Shown: positions 28,060 through 38,193 of the stretch, piece after piece | How the letters are laid out: every line of letters starts with the position of its first letter | Numbering within the stretch: position 1 is the first letter of the stretch | Source of the DNA: Zobellella denitrificans | GTDB lineage: Bacteria > Pseudomonadota > Gammaproteobacteria > Enterobacterales > Aeromonadaceae | Direction of reading: 5' to 3' | Assembly (NCBI RefSeq): GCF_002237365.1 | Contig: NZ_NMUO01000001.1 | Coordinates: 77,280-141,279 of the forward strand | Length of the DNA: 64,000 nucleotides | Notes under the pieces: generated by a model | The model's input: the letters and a program-made list of their open reading frames with translations, nothing else | Told to the model about the DNA's origin: nothing | The model's database searches: none | Program-made: the position numbers and the translations under genes

Positions 28060-29139
28060 TTACAGTACGTCGATGGCGTTCAGCTCGGCAAACGCCTGCT
28101 CCAGGCGGGCGATCATGCTGACCTGGCCTTCACGCAGCCAGACGCGCGGATCGTAGTACTTCTTGTTGGGCTTGTCGTCGCCCTCGGGGTTGCCGATCTG
28201 GCCCTGCAGGTACGCTTCTTTCGCCTTGTAGTAGTTCATCACGCCGGCCCAGGTGGCCCACTGGGTGTCGGTGTCGATGTTCATCTTGATCACGCCGTAG
28301 CCGATGGATTCCTTGATTTCCTCGGCGGAAGAGCCGGAGCCGCCGTGGAACACGAAGTTCAGGGACTTGGCCGGCAGGCCGAACTTCTCGGACACGTACT
28401 TCTGGGAGTTGTCGAGGATCTTGGGGGTCAGCTTGACGTTGCCCGGCTTGTACACGCCGTGCACGTTGCCGAAGGAGGCGGCGATGGTGAACTTGTCGCT
28501 GATGGCGCTCAGCTTCTCGTAGGCATAGGCCACGTCTTCCGGCTGGGTGTAGAGCATGGAGCTGTCCATGCCGGTGTTGTCCACGCCGTCTTCCTCACCG
28601 CCGGTGCAGCCCAGCTCGATCTCCAGGGTCATGCCGATCTTGCTCATGCGCGCCAGGTACTTGGCGCAGATCTCGATGTTCTCTTCCAGGCTCTCTTCGG
28701 ACAGGTCGATCATGTGGGAGCTGAACAGCGGCTTGCCGGTTTCGGCAAAGTGCTTCTCACCGGCGTCGAGCAGGCCGTCGATCCAGGGCAGCAGCTTCTT
28801 GGCGGCATGGTCGGTGTGCAGGATCACCGGCACCCCGTAGGCCTCGGCCACGGCGTGCACATGCTTGGCACCGGAAATGGCGCCGATGATGGCGGCCTGC
28901 TGGCCTTCCAGCTTCAGGCCCTTGCCGGCGAAGAAGGAGGCGCCGCCGTTGGAGAACTGCACCACCACCGGGGCTTTCGCCTTGGCGGCCGCTTCCAGCA
29001 CGGCGTTGATGGAATCGGTACCCACCACGTTGACCGCCGGCAGGGCGAACGCGTTGGCCTTGGCGATGGCGAAGATCTTCTGCATGTCGTCGCCGCTGAC
29101 CACACCCGGTTTTACTACGTCAAAAATTTTCTGGGACAT
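28060..29139 (-). CDS. fbaA: Fructose-bisphosphate aldolase, class II
   Basis: 359 residues from the ATG at 29139 (AGGAG upstream), the same length as E. coli FbaA. Zinc and substrate residues are visible: HTDHAAKK, ELGCTGGEEDG, HGGSGSS and the KMNIDTDTQ phosphate-binding stretch. It splits fructose 1,6-bisphosphate into glyceraldehyde 3-phosphate and dihydroxyacetone phosphate. It is the third gene of the epd-pgk-fba operon, a classic order in enteric and marine Gammaproteobacteria, and it ends in a strong terminator. Confidence 0.97.
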   Translation of the reverse strand: MSQKIFDVVKPGVVSGDDMQKIFAIAKANAFALPAVNVVGTDSINAVLEAAAKAKAPVVVQFSNGGASFFAGKGLKLEGQQAAIIGAISGAKHVHAVAEAYGVPVILHTDHAAKKLLPWIDGLLDAGEKHFAETGKPLFSSHMIDLSEESLEENIEICAKYLARMSKIGMTLEIELGCTGGEEDGVDNTGMDSSMLYTQPEDVAYAYEKLSAISDKFTIAASFGNVHGVYKPGNVKLTPKILDNSQKYVSEKFGLPAKSLNFVFHGGSGSSAEEIKESIGYGVIKMNIDTDTQWATWAGVMNYYKAKEAYLQGQIGNPEGDDKPNKKYYDPRVWLREGQVSMIARLEQAFAELNAIDVL

Positions 29140-29206
29140 TCTCTTGCTCCTGTTGAGGCTCTTGTCGGCCGGCATGACCCGGCCGCTTTAAATGGATAAG
29201 GTTAAC

Positions 29207-30370
29207 TCAGCCCTTGGCTCTCTGCTCGAGCATGGCCACCGCCGGCAGGGTCTTGCCTTCCACGAACTCGAGGAAGGCGCCGCCGCCGGTGGAGATGTAG
29301 GAGATCTGATCCTTGATGCCGAACAGATCGATGGCCGCCAGGGTGTCGCCGCCGCCGGCGATGGAGAAGGCGTCGCTCTCGGCGATGGCCCGGGCCACGA
29401 TCTCGGTGCCGCGACGGAAGTTCTCAAACTCGAACACCCCCACCGGGCCGTTCCAGATGATGGTCTTGGCATTTTTCAGGATGTCGGCCAGGCGCTGGGC
29501 GGACTCGTCACCCAGATCCAGGATCTCCTCGTTGTCGGTCACTTGCGAGACCAGCTTGACGGTGGCCGGGGCGGTTTCGGAGAACTCGGGTGCGGTGCGC
29601 ACGTCGGTGGCTAGCGGGATGTCGCAGCTTTCCATCAGACGCTTGGCTTCGGGGATCAGATCCGGCTCGTACAGGGACTTGCCCACGTTGTGCCCGGCGG
29701 CGGCCACGAAGGTGTTGGAGATGCCGCCGCCCACCACCAGCTGGTCGGCTATCTTGGACAGTGACTCGAGCACGGTCAGCTTGGTGGAGACCTTGGAGCC
29801 GCCCACCACCGCCACCATGGGCCGGGCCGGGTTGTCCAGGGCCTTGCCCAGGGCCTCCAGCTCGGCGGACAGCAGCGGGCCGGCACAGGCCACGGGGGCG
29901 AATTTGGCCACTCCGTGGGTGGAGGCCTGGGCCCGGTGAGCGGTGCCGAAGGCATCCATCACGAAGACGTCGCACAGGGCGGCGTACTGCTTGGACAGGG
30001 TCTCGTCGTCTTTCTTCTCGCCCTTGTTGAAGCGCACGTTCTCCAGCACCACCAGCTCACCGGCGGCCACCTCCACCCCGTTCAGGTAGTCCTTGGCCAG
30101 GCGCACGGGCGCGCTCAGCTTGGCGGCCAGGTAGTCGACCACCGGCTGCAGGGAGAACTCGTCGGCATACTCGCCCTCGGTGGGACGGCCCAGGTGGGAG
30201 GTGACCATCACCTTGGCGCCCTGGGCCAATGCCGCTTCGATGGTGGGCAGCGAGGCCAGGATGCGGGCGTCGGAGGTGACCTTGCCGTCCTTGACCGGTA
30301 CGTTCAGATCGGCGCGGATCAGCACCCGTTTGCCGGACAGGTCGAGCTCATTCATTTTTATGACAGACAT
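29207..30370 (-). CDS. pgk: Phosphoglycerate kinase
   Basis: 387 residues, the usual bacterial length. The N-terminal substrate region ([19 protein letters not shown]) and the C-terminal nucleotide loop (GGGDTLAAI) are both present, as is GGSKVSTKL. It interconverts 1,3-bisphosphoglycerate and 3-phosphoglycerate with ADP/ATP in the cytosol. It sits 20 bases downstream of epd and 67 bases upstream of fba, so the three glycolytic and pyridoxal-related genes are probably co-transcribed. Confidence 0.97.
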   Translation of the reverse strand: MSVIKMNELDLSGKRVLIRADLNVPVKDGKVTSDARILASLPTIEAALAQGAKVMVTSHLGRPTEGEYADEFSLQPVVDYLAAKLSAPVRLAKDYLNGVEVAAGELVVLENVRFNKGEKKDDETLSKQYAALCDVFVMDAFGTAHRAQASTHGVAKFAPVACAGPLLSAELEALGKALDNPARPMVAVVGGSKVSTKLTVLESLSKIADQLVVGGGISNTFVAAAGHNVGKSLYEPDLIPEAKRLMESCDIPLATDVRTAPEFSETAPATVKLVSQVTDNEEILDLGDESAQRLADILKNAKTIIWNGPVGVFEFENFRRGTEIVARAIAESDAFSIAGGGDTLAAIDLFGIKDQISYISTGGGAFLEFVEGKTLPAVAMLEQRAKG

Positions 30371-30390
30371 AGAACGTCCTCTTTAAGGTA

Positions 30391-31422
30391 CTAGTGTTTT
30401 TTGAAAGCGGTCTCGGCGGTCGCCAGCCAGGCCAGGCTGGTGTCGAGCATGCGGTTGGCAAAGCCCCATTCATTATCGCACCACATCAGCATCTTGATCA
30501 GATTGGCGTCGCTCACCCGGGTCTGGGTACCGTCGATGATGGAGGAATGGGGATCATGATTGAAATCGACCGACACCAGCGGCGCCTCGGTATAGCCGAG
30601 GATGCCCCGCAGCGGGCCTTCGGCGGCCTCGCGCAGCACCCGGTTGACGGCCTCGACGGTGGCCTTGTTCTCGACGATGACGCTGAGATCCATGGCGGTG
30701 ACGTTGATGGTCGGCACCCGTACGGAAATGGCCTCAAATTTGCCGGCGAAATGGGGCAAGATGCGCTCTACCCCCTTGGCCAGTTTGGTGTCGACCGGGA
30801 TGATGGACTGACTGGCAGCCCGGGTCCGGCGCAGATCCGAATGATAGGCATCGATCACCTGTTGGTCATTCATGGCTGAGTGAATGGTAGTAATATTACC
30901 ACATTTTATATTAAAAACTTTGTGCAATGTCTCAATTACGGGCACCACACAGTTGGTGGTACAGGAGGCGTTGGAGACGATGGTTTCGGCACCGGTCAAT
31001 TGTTGGTGGTTTACACCATAAACGATGGTGGCATCCACATCATTGTCGGCCGGGTGGGAAAACAACACTTTTTTCGCCCCCGCCGCCAGGTGCCGGCCGG
31101 CATCCGCCCGGCTCGACAGGACGCCGGTGCAGTCGAGCACCAGATCCACCCCCAGCTCGCGCCAGGGCAGCCTGGCCGGATCCGGCTCGTGGAACAGGGC
31201 GATGGGGTCATCCTCTATCTCGAAGGCCCCCGGCAGCAGGGTCACCTCGTGCCGGAAGCGGCCGTGGCTGGAATCATAGCGGGTCAGGTGGGCCATGGCC
31301 TCGGGATCGGCCAGTTCGTTGATGGCCACTATCTTCATATGGCGGTGCAGGTCACGTTCGTAGAAAGCCCGTAAAACACTGCGCCCAATACGGCCGTAGC
31401 CGTTGATGGCTAGTCGAATCAT
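30391..31422 (-). CDS. epd: D-erythrose-4-phosphate dehydrogenase
   Basis: 343 residues from the ATG at 31422. A GAPDH-family fold with [10 protein letters not shown]-like NAD loop ([10 protein letters not shown]), catalytic Cys154 in SNASCTTNC and the Epd-type features [20 protein letters not shown] and FNHDPHSS. The strong match to E. coli Epd and the position next to pgk support Epd over glycolytic GapA. It makes 4-phosphoerythronate for pyridoxal phosphate synthesis. A longer in-frame start at 31479 is unlikely given homologue length. Confidence 0.92.
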   Translation of the reverse strand: MIRLAINGYGRIGRSVLRAFYERDLHRHMKIVAINELADPEAMAHLTRYDSSHGRFRHEVTLLPGAFEIEDDPIALFHEPDPARLPWRELGVDLVLDCTGVLSSRADAGRHLAAGAKKVLFSHPADNDVDATIVYGVNHQQLTGAETIVSNASCTTNCVVPVIETLHKVFNIKCGNITTIHSAMNDQQVIDAYHSDLRRTRAASQSIIPVDTKLAKGVERILPHFAGKFEAISVRVPTINVTAMDLSVIVENKATVEAVNRVLREAAEGPLRGILGYTEAPLVSVDFNHDPHSSIIDGTQTRVSDANLIKMLMWCDNEWGFANRMLDTSLAWLATAETAFKKH

Positions 31423-31580
31423 TACACTTTTTCCAGCTGGGCTTGATGGCGGCAGCGGCGCCCGGGGCACCGCTGCCAAATACAGGCTCCAAGTCTAACG
31501 GGGATTGCCAGTCAGGGGAATGGGCGTGACGGCAGAGCCGCTCCGCCCGGTGCCGGAAAAAGCCGACGAAAAGCACTCGC

Positions 31581-31739
31581 TCAGGCGGCTACGGCGTCGA
31601 CCTCAGATTCGTCGCATTGCTGTCTCTCCCCGCCCTGCTCACGCCGCAGCCAGAGCAGCAGGGACAACGGATAGCAGTCATCGCAGAAGGGGGGCTGGGG
31701 CTCGGCGCCGGCGTCGCGCATCAGTTCGATAAACCGCAT
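31581..31739 (-). CDS. 52-residue protein with CxxC motif, function unknown
   Basis: A small frame on the minus strand with a strong GAGGAGGA ribosome site 6 bases before its ATG. The protein begins MRFIELMRDAGAEPQPPFCDD and contains a CDDC pair (residues 19-22) and one further Cys at 42. The codon use fits its neighbours. It lies between epd and the YcaD-like transporter, transcribed in the same direction. It may bind metal through the cysteine pair. I do not recognise the family. Confidence 0.6.
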   Translation of the reverse strand: MRFIELMRDAGAEPQPPFCDDCYPLSLLLWLRREQGGERQQCDESEVDAVAA

Positions 31740-31805
31740 GGGGCTGTCCTCCTCGTTCAAGATACCCTCAGCCTAGCCGCCCCGCATGACAAGGGGGTGA
31801 CAGGC

Positions 31806-33197
31806 TCAGCGCATGGCCACCATGGGATCTTCCTGGGCCGGGATCGACACGGGATCGAGATCGGGTTCCGGCTCGGGCAACTCCAGATCCAGCTGGCTGG
31901 CCTGGGCCTGGGCGATTTCCTCCTGCTCCAGATCCGGGAACACCTCTTCCATGGGCACGTCCACGAACTCCTCGTTACGGGGGTCGAGCTCGGTGATGAC
32001 ACCGGCGGTTTCCACCGGAGTCGGAATATAATGGGCCTGCTCGGCCACCGGCACCGCCTTGCTGCGCAGGCGCCAGATCCAGGCATAGCCGCCCAGCAGC
32101 AAGGCCACGCCGGCACAGCCGTAGTAGAGTCCCTGGGCGCCGAGCCAGGTCATCATGCTGGCGCTGAACAGGGGGCCGAGCGAGCTGCCGAGGCCGTAAC
32201 TCAGCAACAGGGTGGTGCTGGCCGCGACGATGTGCTGGGCCGCCATGCGGTCGTTGGTGATGGCCACCGCCACCGGATAGATGGCGGCGACCATGCCCAT
32301 GTAGAGGGAGGAGAAGCCGATCAGCAGTCCCAGGTGGTAGTGGCCGGTAAACACCACGCCCAGGGCGCTCAGTGCAATGACCCCGTTTATCCAGATCATG
32401 ATCTTGCCCCGATCCAGCCGGTCGCACAGCCGCCCCAGGGGCCAGGCGAACAGGATAAAGGTGAAGATGGAGGCCGCCATAAAGTAGGACAACTGATCCA
32501 CCGGCAAGCCCACCTGGATGGCGTAGACCGGCGCCATGGAGTAGAAGCTGCTGATCAGCACCCCGCTGCACAGGGCCGCCAGCAGTCCCACCGGGGCGTC
32601 CCGGAAGATGGCCTTGACGCTCAGTCGCTCGCTGTGCTCTATGGTGGGCGCCTCCATCCGGGTCAGGGACAGGGGCACCAGGGCCGCGGTCAGCACGATG
32701 GCACCCAGGGTGAAGGGCACGAAGGCCGCCGGATCGGTCAGGCCGATCAGCAGCTGGCCGGCGGTGGCCGCCAGGTAGGCGCAGATCTGGTAGGCGAAGA
32801 ACAGGGTGGCCCTGTTGTCGTTGGTGGCCACGGCGCTGAACCAGCTCTCGATCACCACGAAGCTGCCGGCCACCGCCACCCCGCTCAGGGCCCGCAGCAA
32901 CGCCCAGATAAGGATGCTGTCGGTGAGCGGGAAGATCAGGGTGGAGCTGGCCAGGAAGGCGCTGAACACGGCGAAGGCACGAATGTGCCCCACCCTTTTT
33001 ATCACCCTGGGTCCATAGAGGGAGCCCAGCACAAAGCCCACCGAATAGCACACCATGATGCTGCCGATCAGGGTCGGCTCTATGCCCTTGAGCCCCAGGT
33101 TGACCCCGAGCAGCGTCATCACGAAGGTATTGCCTCCCATCAGCAGGAAGACACTGAAGATCAGGGAAGAAAGGGAGATGACCAGGCGTTTTATCAT
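31806..33197 (-). CDS. MFS transporter, YcaD-like
   Basis: 463 residues with twelve predicted hydrophobic segments. N-terminal residues 8-30 and the GSIMVCYSVGFVLGS and PLGRLCDRLDRGK motifs are typical of the YcaD family of major facilitator proteins. The last 75 residues are an unusual acidic cytoplasmic tail rich in Glu, Pro and Asp (LDLELPEPEPDLDP). Substrate unknown. The gene is followed by the 52-residue gene and epd on the same strand with about 65 bases between. Confidence 0.82.
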   Translation of the reverse strand: MIKRLVISLSSLIFSVFLLMGGNTFVMTLLGVNLGLKGIEPTLIGSIMVCYSVGFVLGSLYGPRVIKRVGHIRAFAVFSAFLASSTLIFPLTDSILIWALLRALSGVAVAGSFVVIESWFSAVATNDNRATLFFAYQICAYLAATAGQLLIGLTDPAAFVPFTLGAIVLTAALVPLSLTRMEAPTIEHSERLSVKAIFRDAPVGLLAALCSGVLISSFYSMAPVYAIQVGLPVDQLSYFMAASIFTFILFAWPLGRLCDRLDRGKIMIWINGVIALSALGVVFTGHYHLGLLIGFSSLYMGMVAAIYPVAVAITNDRMAAQHIVAASTTLLLSYGLGSSLGPLFSASMMTWLGAQGLYYGCAGVALLLGGYAWIWRLRSKAVPVAEQAHYIPTPVETAGVITELDPRNEEFVDVPMEEVFPDLEQEEIAQAQASQLDLELPEPEPDLDPVSIPAQEDPMVAMR

Positions 33198-33340
33198 GGG
33201 GCGGCCCGCTGTCGGTATGGCTGAACGGAATTACCGCATAGGGTACAGCAAAGGCCCGGACTTGGCAGTGTCCGCGCAATCTTTTCTCCCGGCGCCGTCA
33301 CGATTATTCGGCATGGGGGCATGAAAAAAAGTCATGGACA

Positions 33341-33367
33341 AAAAAATCCCCGGACCAGCCGGGGATT
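33341..33367 (-). terminator. Terminator after malate synthase G
   Basis: A 9-bp stem (AATCCCCGG/CCGGGGATT, loop ACCAG) followed by T-rich DNA on the minus strand, 18 bases beyond the glcB stop. Confidence 0.85.
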
Positions 33368-33384
33368 GTTGGGCGCCGGGATGC

Positions 33385-35556
33385 TTAACCCTGGGCTTTC
33401 AGCTTGCGCCGGTAGGCGTGCAGCAGCGGCTCGGTGTAACCGCTGGGCTGGCTACAGCCCTCGAACACCAGGGCGCAGGCGGCCTGGAAGGCGATGCCGT
33501 CGAAGCCCGGTGCCATGTTGCGGTACAGGGGATCGCCGGCGTTCTGCTGGTCGACGATGGCGGCCATGCGCTGCATGGTTGCCATCACCTGCTCCTTGCT
33601 GCAGATGCCGTGGCGCAGCCAGTTGGCGATGTGCTGGGCGGAGATGCGCAGGGTGGCGCGGTCTTCCATCAGGCCCACGTCGTTGATGTCCGGCACCTTG
33701 GAACAACCCACGCCCTGATCGACCCAGCGCACCACGTAGCCGAGGATACCCTGGGCGTTGTTGTCCAGCTCCTGCTGGATGTCTTCGGCGCTCAGGCTGG
33801 CGGCATCGGCGAGCAGGGGGATGGTCAGCAGATCGTCCAGACTGGCCGGGGCACGGCTCTTCAGCTCGTCCTGGCGAGCCTTCACGTTCACCTGGTGGTA
33901 ATGGGTGGCGTGCAGGGTGGCGGCGGTGGGCGACGGCACCCAGGCGGTGTTGGCACCGGCCAGGGGATGCATTATCTTCTCCTTCAGCATGTCGGCCATG
34001 TTGTCGGGAATGGCCCACATGCCCTTGCCGATCTGGGCCTTGCCCTGCAGGCCGGCGGCCAGGCCGACGTCCACGTTGTTGTTCTCGTAGGCCTGGATCC
34101 AGGCCTGCTGCTTCATGGCACCCTTGCGCACCACGGGGCCGGCTTCCATGCTGGTGTGGATTTCATCGCCGGTGCGATCCAGGAAGCCGGTGTTGATGAA
34201 CACCACCCGCTCGCGGGCCTCGTAGATGCAGGCCTTGAGGTTGGCGCTGGTACGGCGCTCCTCGTCCATGATGCCCACTTTCAGGGTATTTTTGGCCAGA
34301 CCCAGCACCTGTTCGATGCGGCCGAACAGTTCGCAGGCGAAGGCCACTTCTTCCGGGCCGTGCATCTTGGGCTTGACGATATAGACGCTGCCGGTGCGGG
34401 AGTTTTTGAACTTGCCGTTGCCCTTGAGATCGTGCAGGGCGATAAGGCAGGTCACCAGGCCGTCGATGATGCCTTCGGGCACCTCGTTGCCGTGCTGATC
34501 CAGCACCGCCTCGTTGGTCATCAGGTGGCCGACGTTGCGCACGAACAGCAGGCTGCGGCCGTGCAGGCTGAAAGGCGAGCCCTGGGGATCCAGGTAGTCC
34601 CTATCCGGGTTCAGGCTGCGGGTGATCACCTGGTCGCCCTTCTGCACTTCCTCGGTCAGGGTACCCTGCATCAGGCCCAGCCAGTTGCGGTACACTCCGA
34701 CCTTGTCTTCCGCGTCCACGGCGGCGACCGAGTCTTCGCAGTCCATGATGGTGGACAGGGCGGATTCCAGCAGCAGATCCTTGATGCCGGCCTTGTCGTC
34801 CTTGCCGACCGGGCTGCTACGATCGAACTGCAGCTCGATGTGCAGGCCGTTGTTACGCAGCAACACGGCGGTGGGCTGGGCGGTATCGCCATTGTAGCCG
34901 GCGAACTGGTCGGCCCGGGCCAGGGTGGTGACATCACCGTTTTCCAGGCTGACCCGCAGCTTGCCGTCGACCACCTGGTAGCCGGTGGCGTCGGCGTGGC
35001 TGCCGGAGGCCAGGGGGGCGGCCTGATCCAGCAGGTTGCGGCCCCAGGCCACGACCTTGGCGGCCCGGCGCGGGTTGAAACCCTTGCCCTTTTCGGCGCC
35101 GTCCGTTTCCGCAATGGCATCGCTGCCGTAGAGGGCGTCGTACAGGCTGCCCCAGCGGGCGTTGGCGGCGTTGAGGGCATAGCGGGCGTTGTTGACCGGC
35201 ACCACCAGCTGGGGACCGGCCAGGGTGGCCAGCTCGGCATCCACGTTGGAGGTGGTGATGGTGAAGTCGTCGACCGCCGGCAGCAGGTAACCGATGTCGG
35301 TCAGAAACTGCTTGTAGGCAACGGCGTCATGGGCCTGGCCGGCGCGGGCGCGGTGCCATTCGTCGATCTGGCGCTGCAGTTGCTCCCGCTTTTCCAGCAG
35401 GGCACGGTTCCTGGGCGCCAGATCCTTGACGATCTGCTCCATGCCGGCCCAGAAGGCGGCGGGCTCGACGCCGGTACCGGGGATGATTTCATTGACTACC
35501 AGATCATGAAGAACGGTAGCGACTTGTAAAGTGCCGAGGTGAATACGTTCCGTCAT
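33385..35556 (-). CDS. glcB: Malate synthase G
   Basis: 723 residues, exactly the length of E. coli GlcB. It has the expected TIM-barrel motifs ([42 protein letters not shown] and the [22 protein letters not shown] segment). It condenses glyoxylate with acetyl-CoA to malate. It is a single gene here, with its own terminator and a roughly 320-base upstream region. No glc or ace genes flank it, so it may run as an independent glyoxylate-use gene. Confidence 0.96.
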   Translation of the reverse strand: MTERIHLGTLQVATVLHDLVVNEIIPGTGVEPAAFWAGMEQIVKDLAPRNRALLEKREQLQRQIDEWHRARAGQAHDAVAYKQFLTDIGYLLPAVDDFTITTSNVDAELATLAGPQLVVPVNNARYALNAANARWGSLYDALYGSDAIAETDGAEKGKGFNPRRAAKVVAWGRNLLDQAAPLASGSHADATGYQVVDGKLRVSLENGDVTTLARADQFAGYNGDTAQPTAVLLRNNGLHIELQFDRSSPVGKDDKAGIKDLLLESALSTIMDCEDSVAAVDAEDKVGVYRNWLGLMQGTLTEEVQKGDQVITRSLNPDRDYLDPQGSPFSLHGRSLLFVRNVGHLMTNEAVLDQHGNEVPEGIIDGLVTCLIALHDLKGNGKFKNSRTGSVYIVKPKMHGPEEVAFACELFGRIEQVLGLAKNTLKVGIMDEERRTSANLKACIYEARERVVFINTGFLDRTGDEIHTSMEAGPVVRKGAMKQQAWIQAYENNNVDVGLAAGLQGKAQIGKGMWAIPDNMADMLKEKIMHPLAGANTAWVPSPTAATLHATHYHQVNVKARQDELKSRAPASLDDLLTIPLLADAASLSAEDIQQELDNNAQGILGYVVRWVDQGVGCSKVPDINDVGLMEDRATLRISAQHIANWLRHGICSKEQVMATMQRMAAIVDQQNAGDPLYRNMAPGFDGIAFQAACALVFEGCSQPSGYTEPLLHAYRRKLKAQG

Positions 35557-35679
35557 AGTTGCTTCTTCTATTGTACGTAGTAGTTATGTATAGACCGATT
35601 ATTGACCCTGATTGCTCGGGCGTCCCAGTTTACCCTGTGAAGGGAGGGGCTGGCAAAGCAGAATTGCAATATTTGGTCA

Positions 35680-35699
35680 CACAATCTTTACAAATTGTG
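35680..35699. promoter_or_regulatory. 20-bp palindrome in the glcB upstream region
   Basis: CACAAT-N8-ATTGTG, perfect 6-bp arms, within the 316-base gap between glcB (minus) and the GGDEF/EAL gene (plus). It could be an operator for either gene; no known regulator is assigned. The rest of the gap holds no recognisable gene. Confidence 0.4.
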
Positions 35700-35872
35700 C
35701 ATAAACAGTCACTGGTTTTGTGATAGGGCCGGCAATTCCACGGCAGGGCCACGACGTTCCCTGCCGCCAGGCCGAGTGAAGAAAACACTAAAAATAGTGA
35801 TTCCCATCAACTACAATTCGGGACGGGCGCCGGATCGGCACGGATCAGCCAGCGCCTTCCCGCCACGACAAC

Positions 35873-38191
35873 ATGGATGCGTCAATGGAAAAACCGGTCC
35901 TCTCGCCCGACCGCACCACCCTGCCCCTGCGCCGGGACGGCCATGCCGGCAGGCATCACTTTCCCTCCTCGTTCTGGAATATGCCGGCCCGGCTGCTGTT
36001 TTTCTATTTTTTCATCGCCTTCACCTGGATACTGGGGTCGGACATCCTGGCCAACAAGCTGATCGCCTATTATGGCCCCGGCCTCGGCTGGCTGCACACC
36101 GCCAAGGGCATCGGTTTCGTGCTGGTGACCGGCCTGGCCCTGTTCGGCCTGACCCGCTACCTGGTCAACCAGGCCTGGCGGGCACACCTGCACCTGCACG
36201 ACTCCGAACTGGCCTTTCGCAGCGCCTTTACCGACAACCCCACCGCCATGTGGGTCTATGATCCCGGTGTCGGCAGGATGCTGGAGGCCAACCAGGCCGC
36301 CTGCCAGCACTACGGCTACAGCCTGCACGAATTTCTCGCCCTGACGCCGCACCGCCTGAGCCGCGGCATGGCGCAGCGCTTCCAGAACGGGCTGCAGCAC
36401 CACCATCACCGCCAGGGCGCCCTGATGATCATGGAACTGACCGTCTATGCCATGCGCTATCAGGAAACCCAGGCCCAACTGGTGCTGGCCCGGGACATGA
36501 CCGACAAGATCCAGGCCGAGCGGGCCCTGGCCCAGAGCGAGGCGCGCTTTACCGAGCTGGTCAGCAAGGTGCCCGAGGGATTCTGGGTGTTCGACCTGGA
36601 GCAGGGCTCGTACCAGTACATCAGCCCGGCCTTCGAACGCATGCTGGAAATCAACCTGCATCAGCTCAAGCAGGACGCCAGCCTGCCGCTGTGCCGCATT
36701 CACCCCGAGGATTTGCCCGAGGTGGAGCAGGCCCTGGCCGAGCCGCCGACCACGGCCACCGAGCTGGAATACCGCTGGTTCACCAAGGCGGGCGAACTGC
36801 GCTGGCTGCAACACCGTGCCTATCCGGTGTTCGAACGGGATGCCCTGGTGCGGGTGGTGGGGGTACTCAGCGACATCACCCATGAAAAACAGCAGCAGCA
36901 ACGGCTGTTCGAGCTGGCCAACTTCGACCGCCTCACCGGCCTGGCCAACCGCATCAACTGCCACAGCTACCTGGCCTCGGCCTGTGCCGGGGAAGGCCCC
37001 TTCTACCTGCTGCTGCTGGGGCTGGACCGCTTCAAGCAGATCAACGACAACCTGGGCCACGACACCGGCGACGAGCTGCTCCGCGCAGTGGCCCGGCGGC
37101 TGGAGGCGCTGCGTGACGGGCAGGGGCTGCTGGCCCGGCTGTCGGGCGACGAGTTCGCCCTGTTGATCCCCCACCGGGACCAGGGCGCCGACATCAGGGA
37201 CTGGGCCTACCAGCTCAGCCGCGACCTGGCCCTGCCCTTCGCACTCAGCCACCACACCCTGTTCATCACCGCCAGCCTCGGCATCGCCCGCTTCCCGGAA
37301 GACGGCCGGGATCCGGATACCCTGCTGCGCCACGGCGATCACGCCCTGGCCCAGGCCAAGCGGCAGGGACGCAACAGCGTCTGCTTCTACCAGCACCCGC
37401 CCCAAAGCCCCTTCCCCATCGGCAAGGTCAGCCTGGAAAACGCCCTGCGGCTGGCCTGGGAGAACAAGGAATTCGAACTCCATTACCAGCCCAAGATGAG
37501 CATCGACACCGGCCGGCTGGTCGGCTTCGAGGCCCTGCTGCGCTGGCAGTTGCGCGGCACGGGACCGGTGTCGCCGACGGTGTTCATCCCCATACTGGAA
37601 GATACCGGCATGATCATACCGGTGGGCTACTGGCTGATCGAGCAGGCCTGCACCGACTTGCGGCAATTGGCCGGGCTCGGGGTCGACAAGCCGGTGGCGG
37701 TCAATATCGCCGCCCGCCAGCTGACCCAGGACGACTTCGCCGAACAGGTGCTGGCCCGGTTGCAGCAATACCGGCTGCCGCCCCAGCGGCTGGCCCTGGA
37801 GCTGACCGAAAGCTCGCTGATGCAGGAGCCGACCCGCGCCGCCGGCATACTGCGCCGGCTGCGCCGGGCGCAGATGTCCATCGCCATCGACGACTTCGGC
37901 ACCGGCTATTCGAGCCTGAGCTACCTCAAGCGCTTTCCGGTGGATACCCTCAAGATCGACCGCAGTTTTATCATCGAGATGGAACAGGATACGGACGATC
38001 GCAGCATCGTGGACGCCATCATCCGCATGGCCCACGGCCTGTCGATGACGGTGGTGGCGGAAGGGGTGGAGACGCCCGAGCAGGCCGCCCTGCTCCGGCA
38101 ACTGCGCTGCGACCAGATCCAGGGCTACTGGTATGCCCGGCCCATGCCCATGGCACAACTGACGTCCTGGCTGGCGAAGCAGCGCCAATAA
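35873..38191 (+). CDS. Membrane PAS-GGDEF-EAL protein, probable c-di-GMP phosphodiesterase
   Basis: 772 residues. Two membrane segments at 41-59 and 78-96, then two PAS domains (about 110-220 and 222-340), a GGDEF domain with RLSGDEF (422-428) and a C-terminal EAL domain (FEALLRW near 546, [17 protein letters not shown]). The EAL residues look intact, whereas the SGDEF variant is common in enzymes where the cyclase is weak or regulatory. It should therefore break down c-di-GMP, perhaps influencing both LapD receptors in this window. No obvious partner gene is attached; the gene converges on the intron and the inositol operon. An alternative start is the ATG at 35885. Confidence 0.9.
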   Translation: MDASMEKPVLSPDRTTLPLRRDGHAGRHHFPSSFWNMPARLLFFYFFIAFTWILGSDILANKLIAYYGPGLGWLHTAKGIGFVLVTGLALFGLTRYLVNQAWRAHLHLHDSELAFRSAFTDNPTAMWVYDPGVGRMLEANQAACQHYGYSLHEFLALTPHRLSRGMAQRFQNGLQHHHHRQGALMIMELTVYAMRYQETQAQLVLARDMTDKIQAERALAQSEARFTELVSKVPEGFWVFDLEQGSYQYISPAFERMLEINLHQLKQDASLPLCRIHPEDLPEVEQALAEPPTTATELEYRWFTKAGELRWLQHRAYPVFERDALVRVVGVLSDITHEKQQQQRLFELANFDRLTGLANRINCHSYLASACAGEGPFYLLLLGLDRFKQINDNLGHDTGDELLRAVARRLEALRDGQGLLARLSGDEFALLIPHRDQGADIRDWAYQLSRDLALPFALSHHTLFITASLGIARFPEDGRDPDTLLRHGDHALAQAKRQGRNSVCFYQHPPQSPFPIGKVSLENALRLAWENKEFELHYQPKMSIDTGRLVGFEALLRWQLRGTGPVSPTVFIPILEDTGMIIPVGYWLIEQACTDLRQLAGLGVDKPVAVNIAARQLTQDDFAEQVLARLQQYRLPPQRLALELTESSLMQEPTRAAGILRRLRRAQMSIAIDDFGTGYSSLSYLKRFPVDTLKIDRSFIIEMEQDTDDRSIVDAIIRMAHGLSMTVVAEGVETPEQAALLRQLRCDQIQGYWYARPMPMAQLTSWLAKQRQ

Positions 38192-38193
38192 CA

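Noticed and set aside
28024-29199. 391-residue plus-strand frame opposite fba
   Set aside because: Antisense of a highly conserved gene; high GC leaves few stops.
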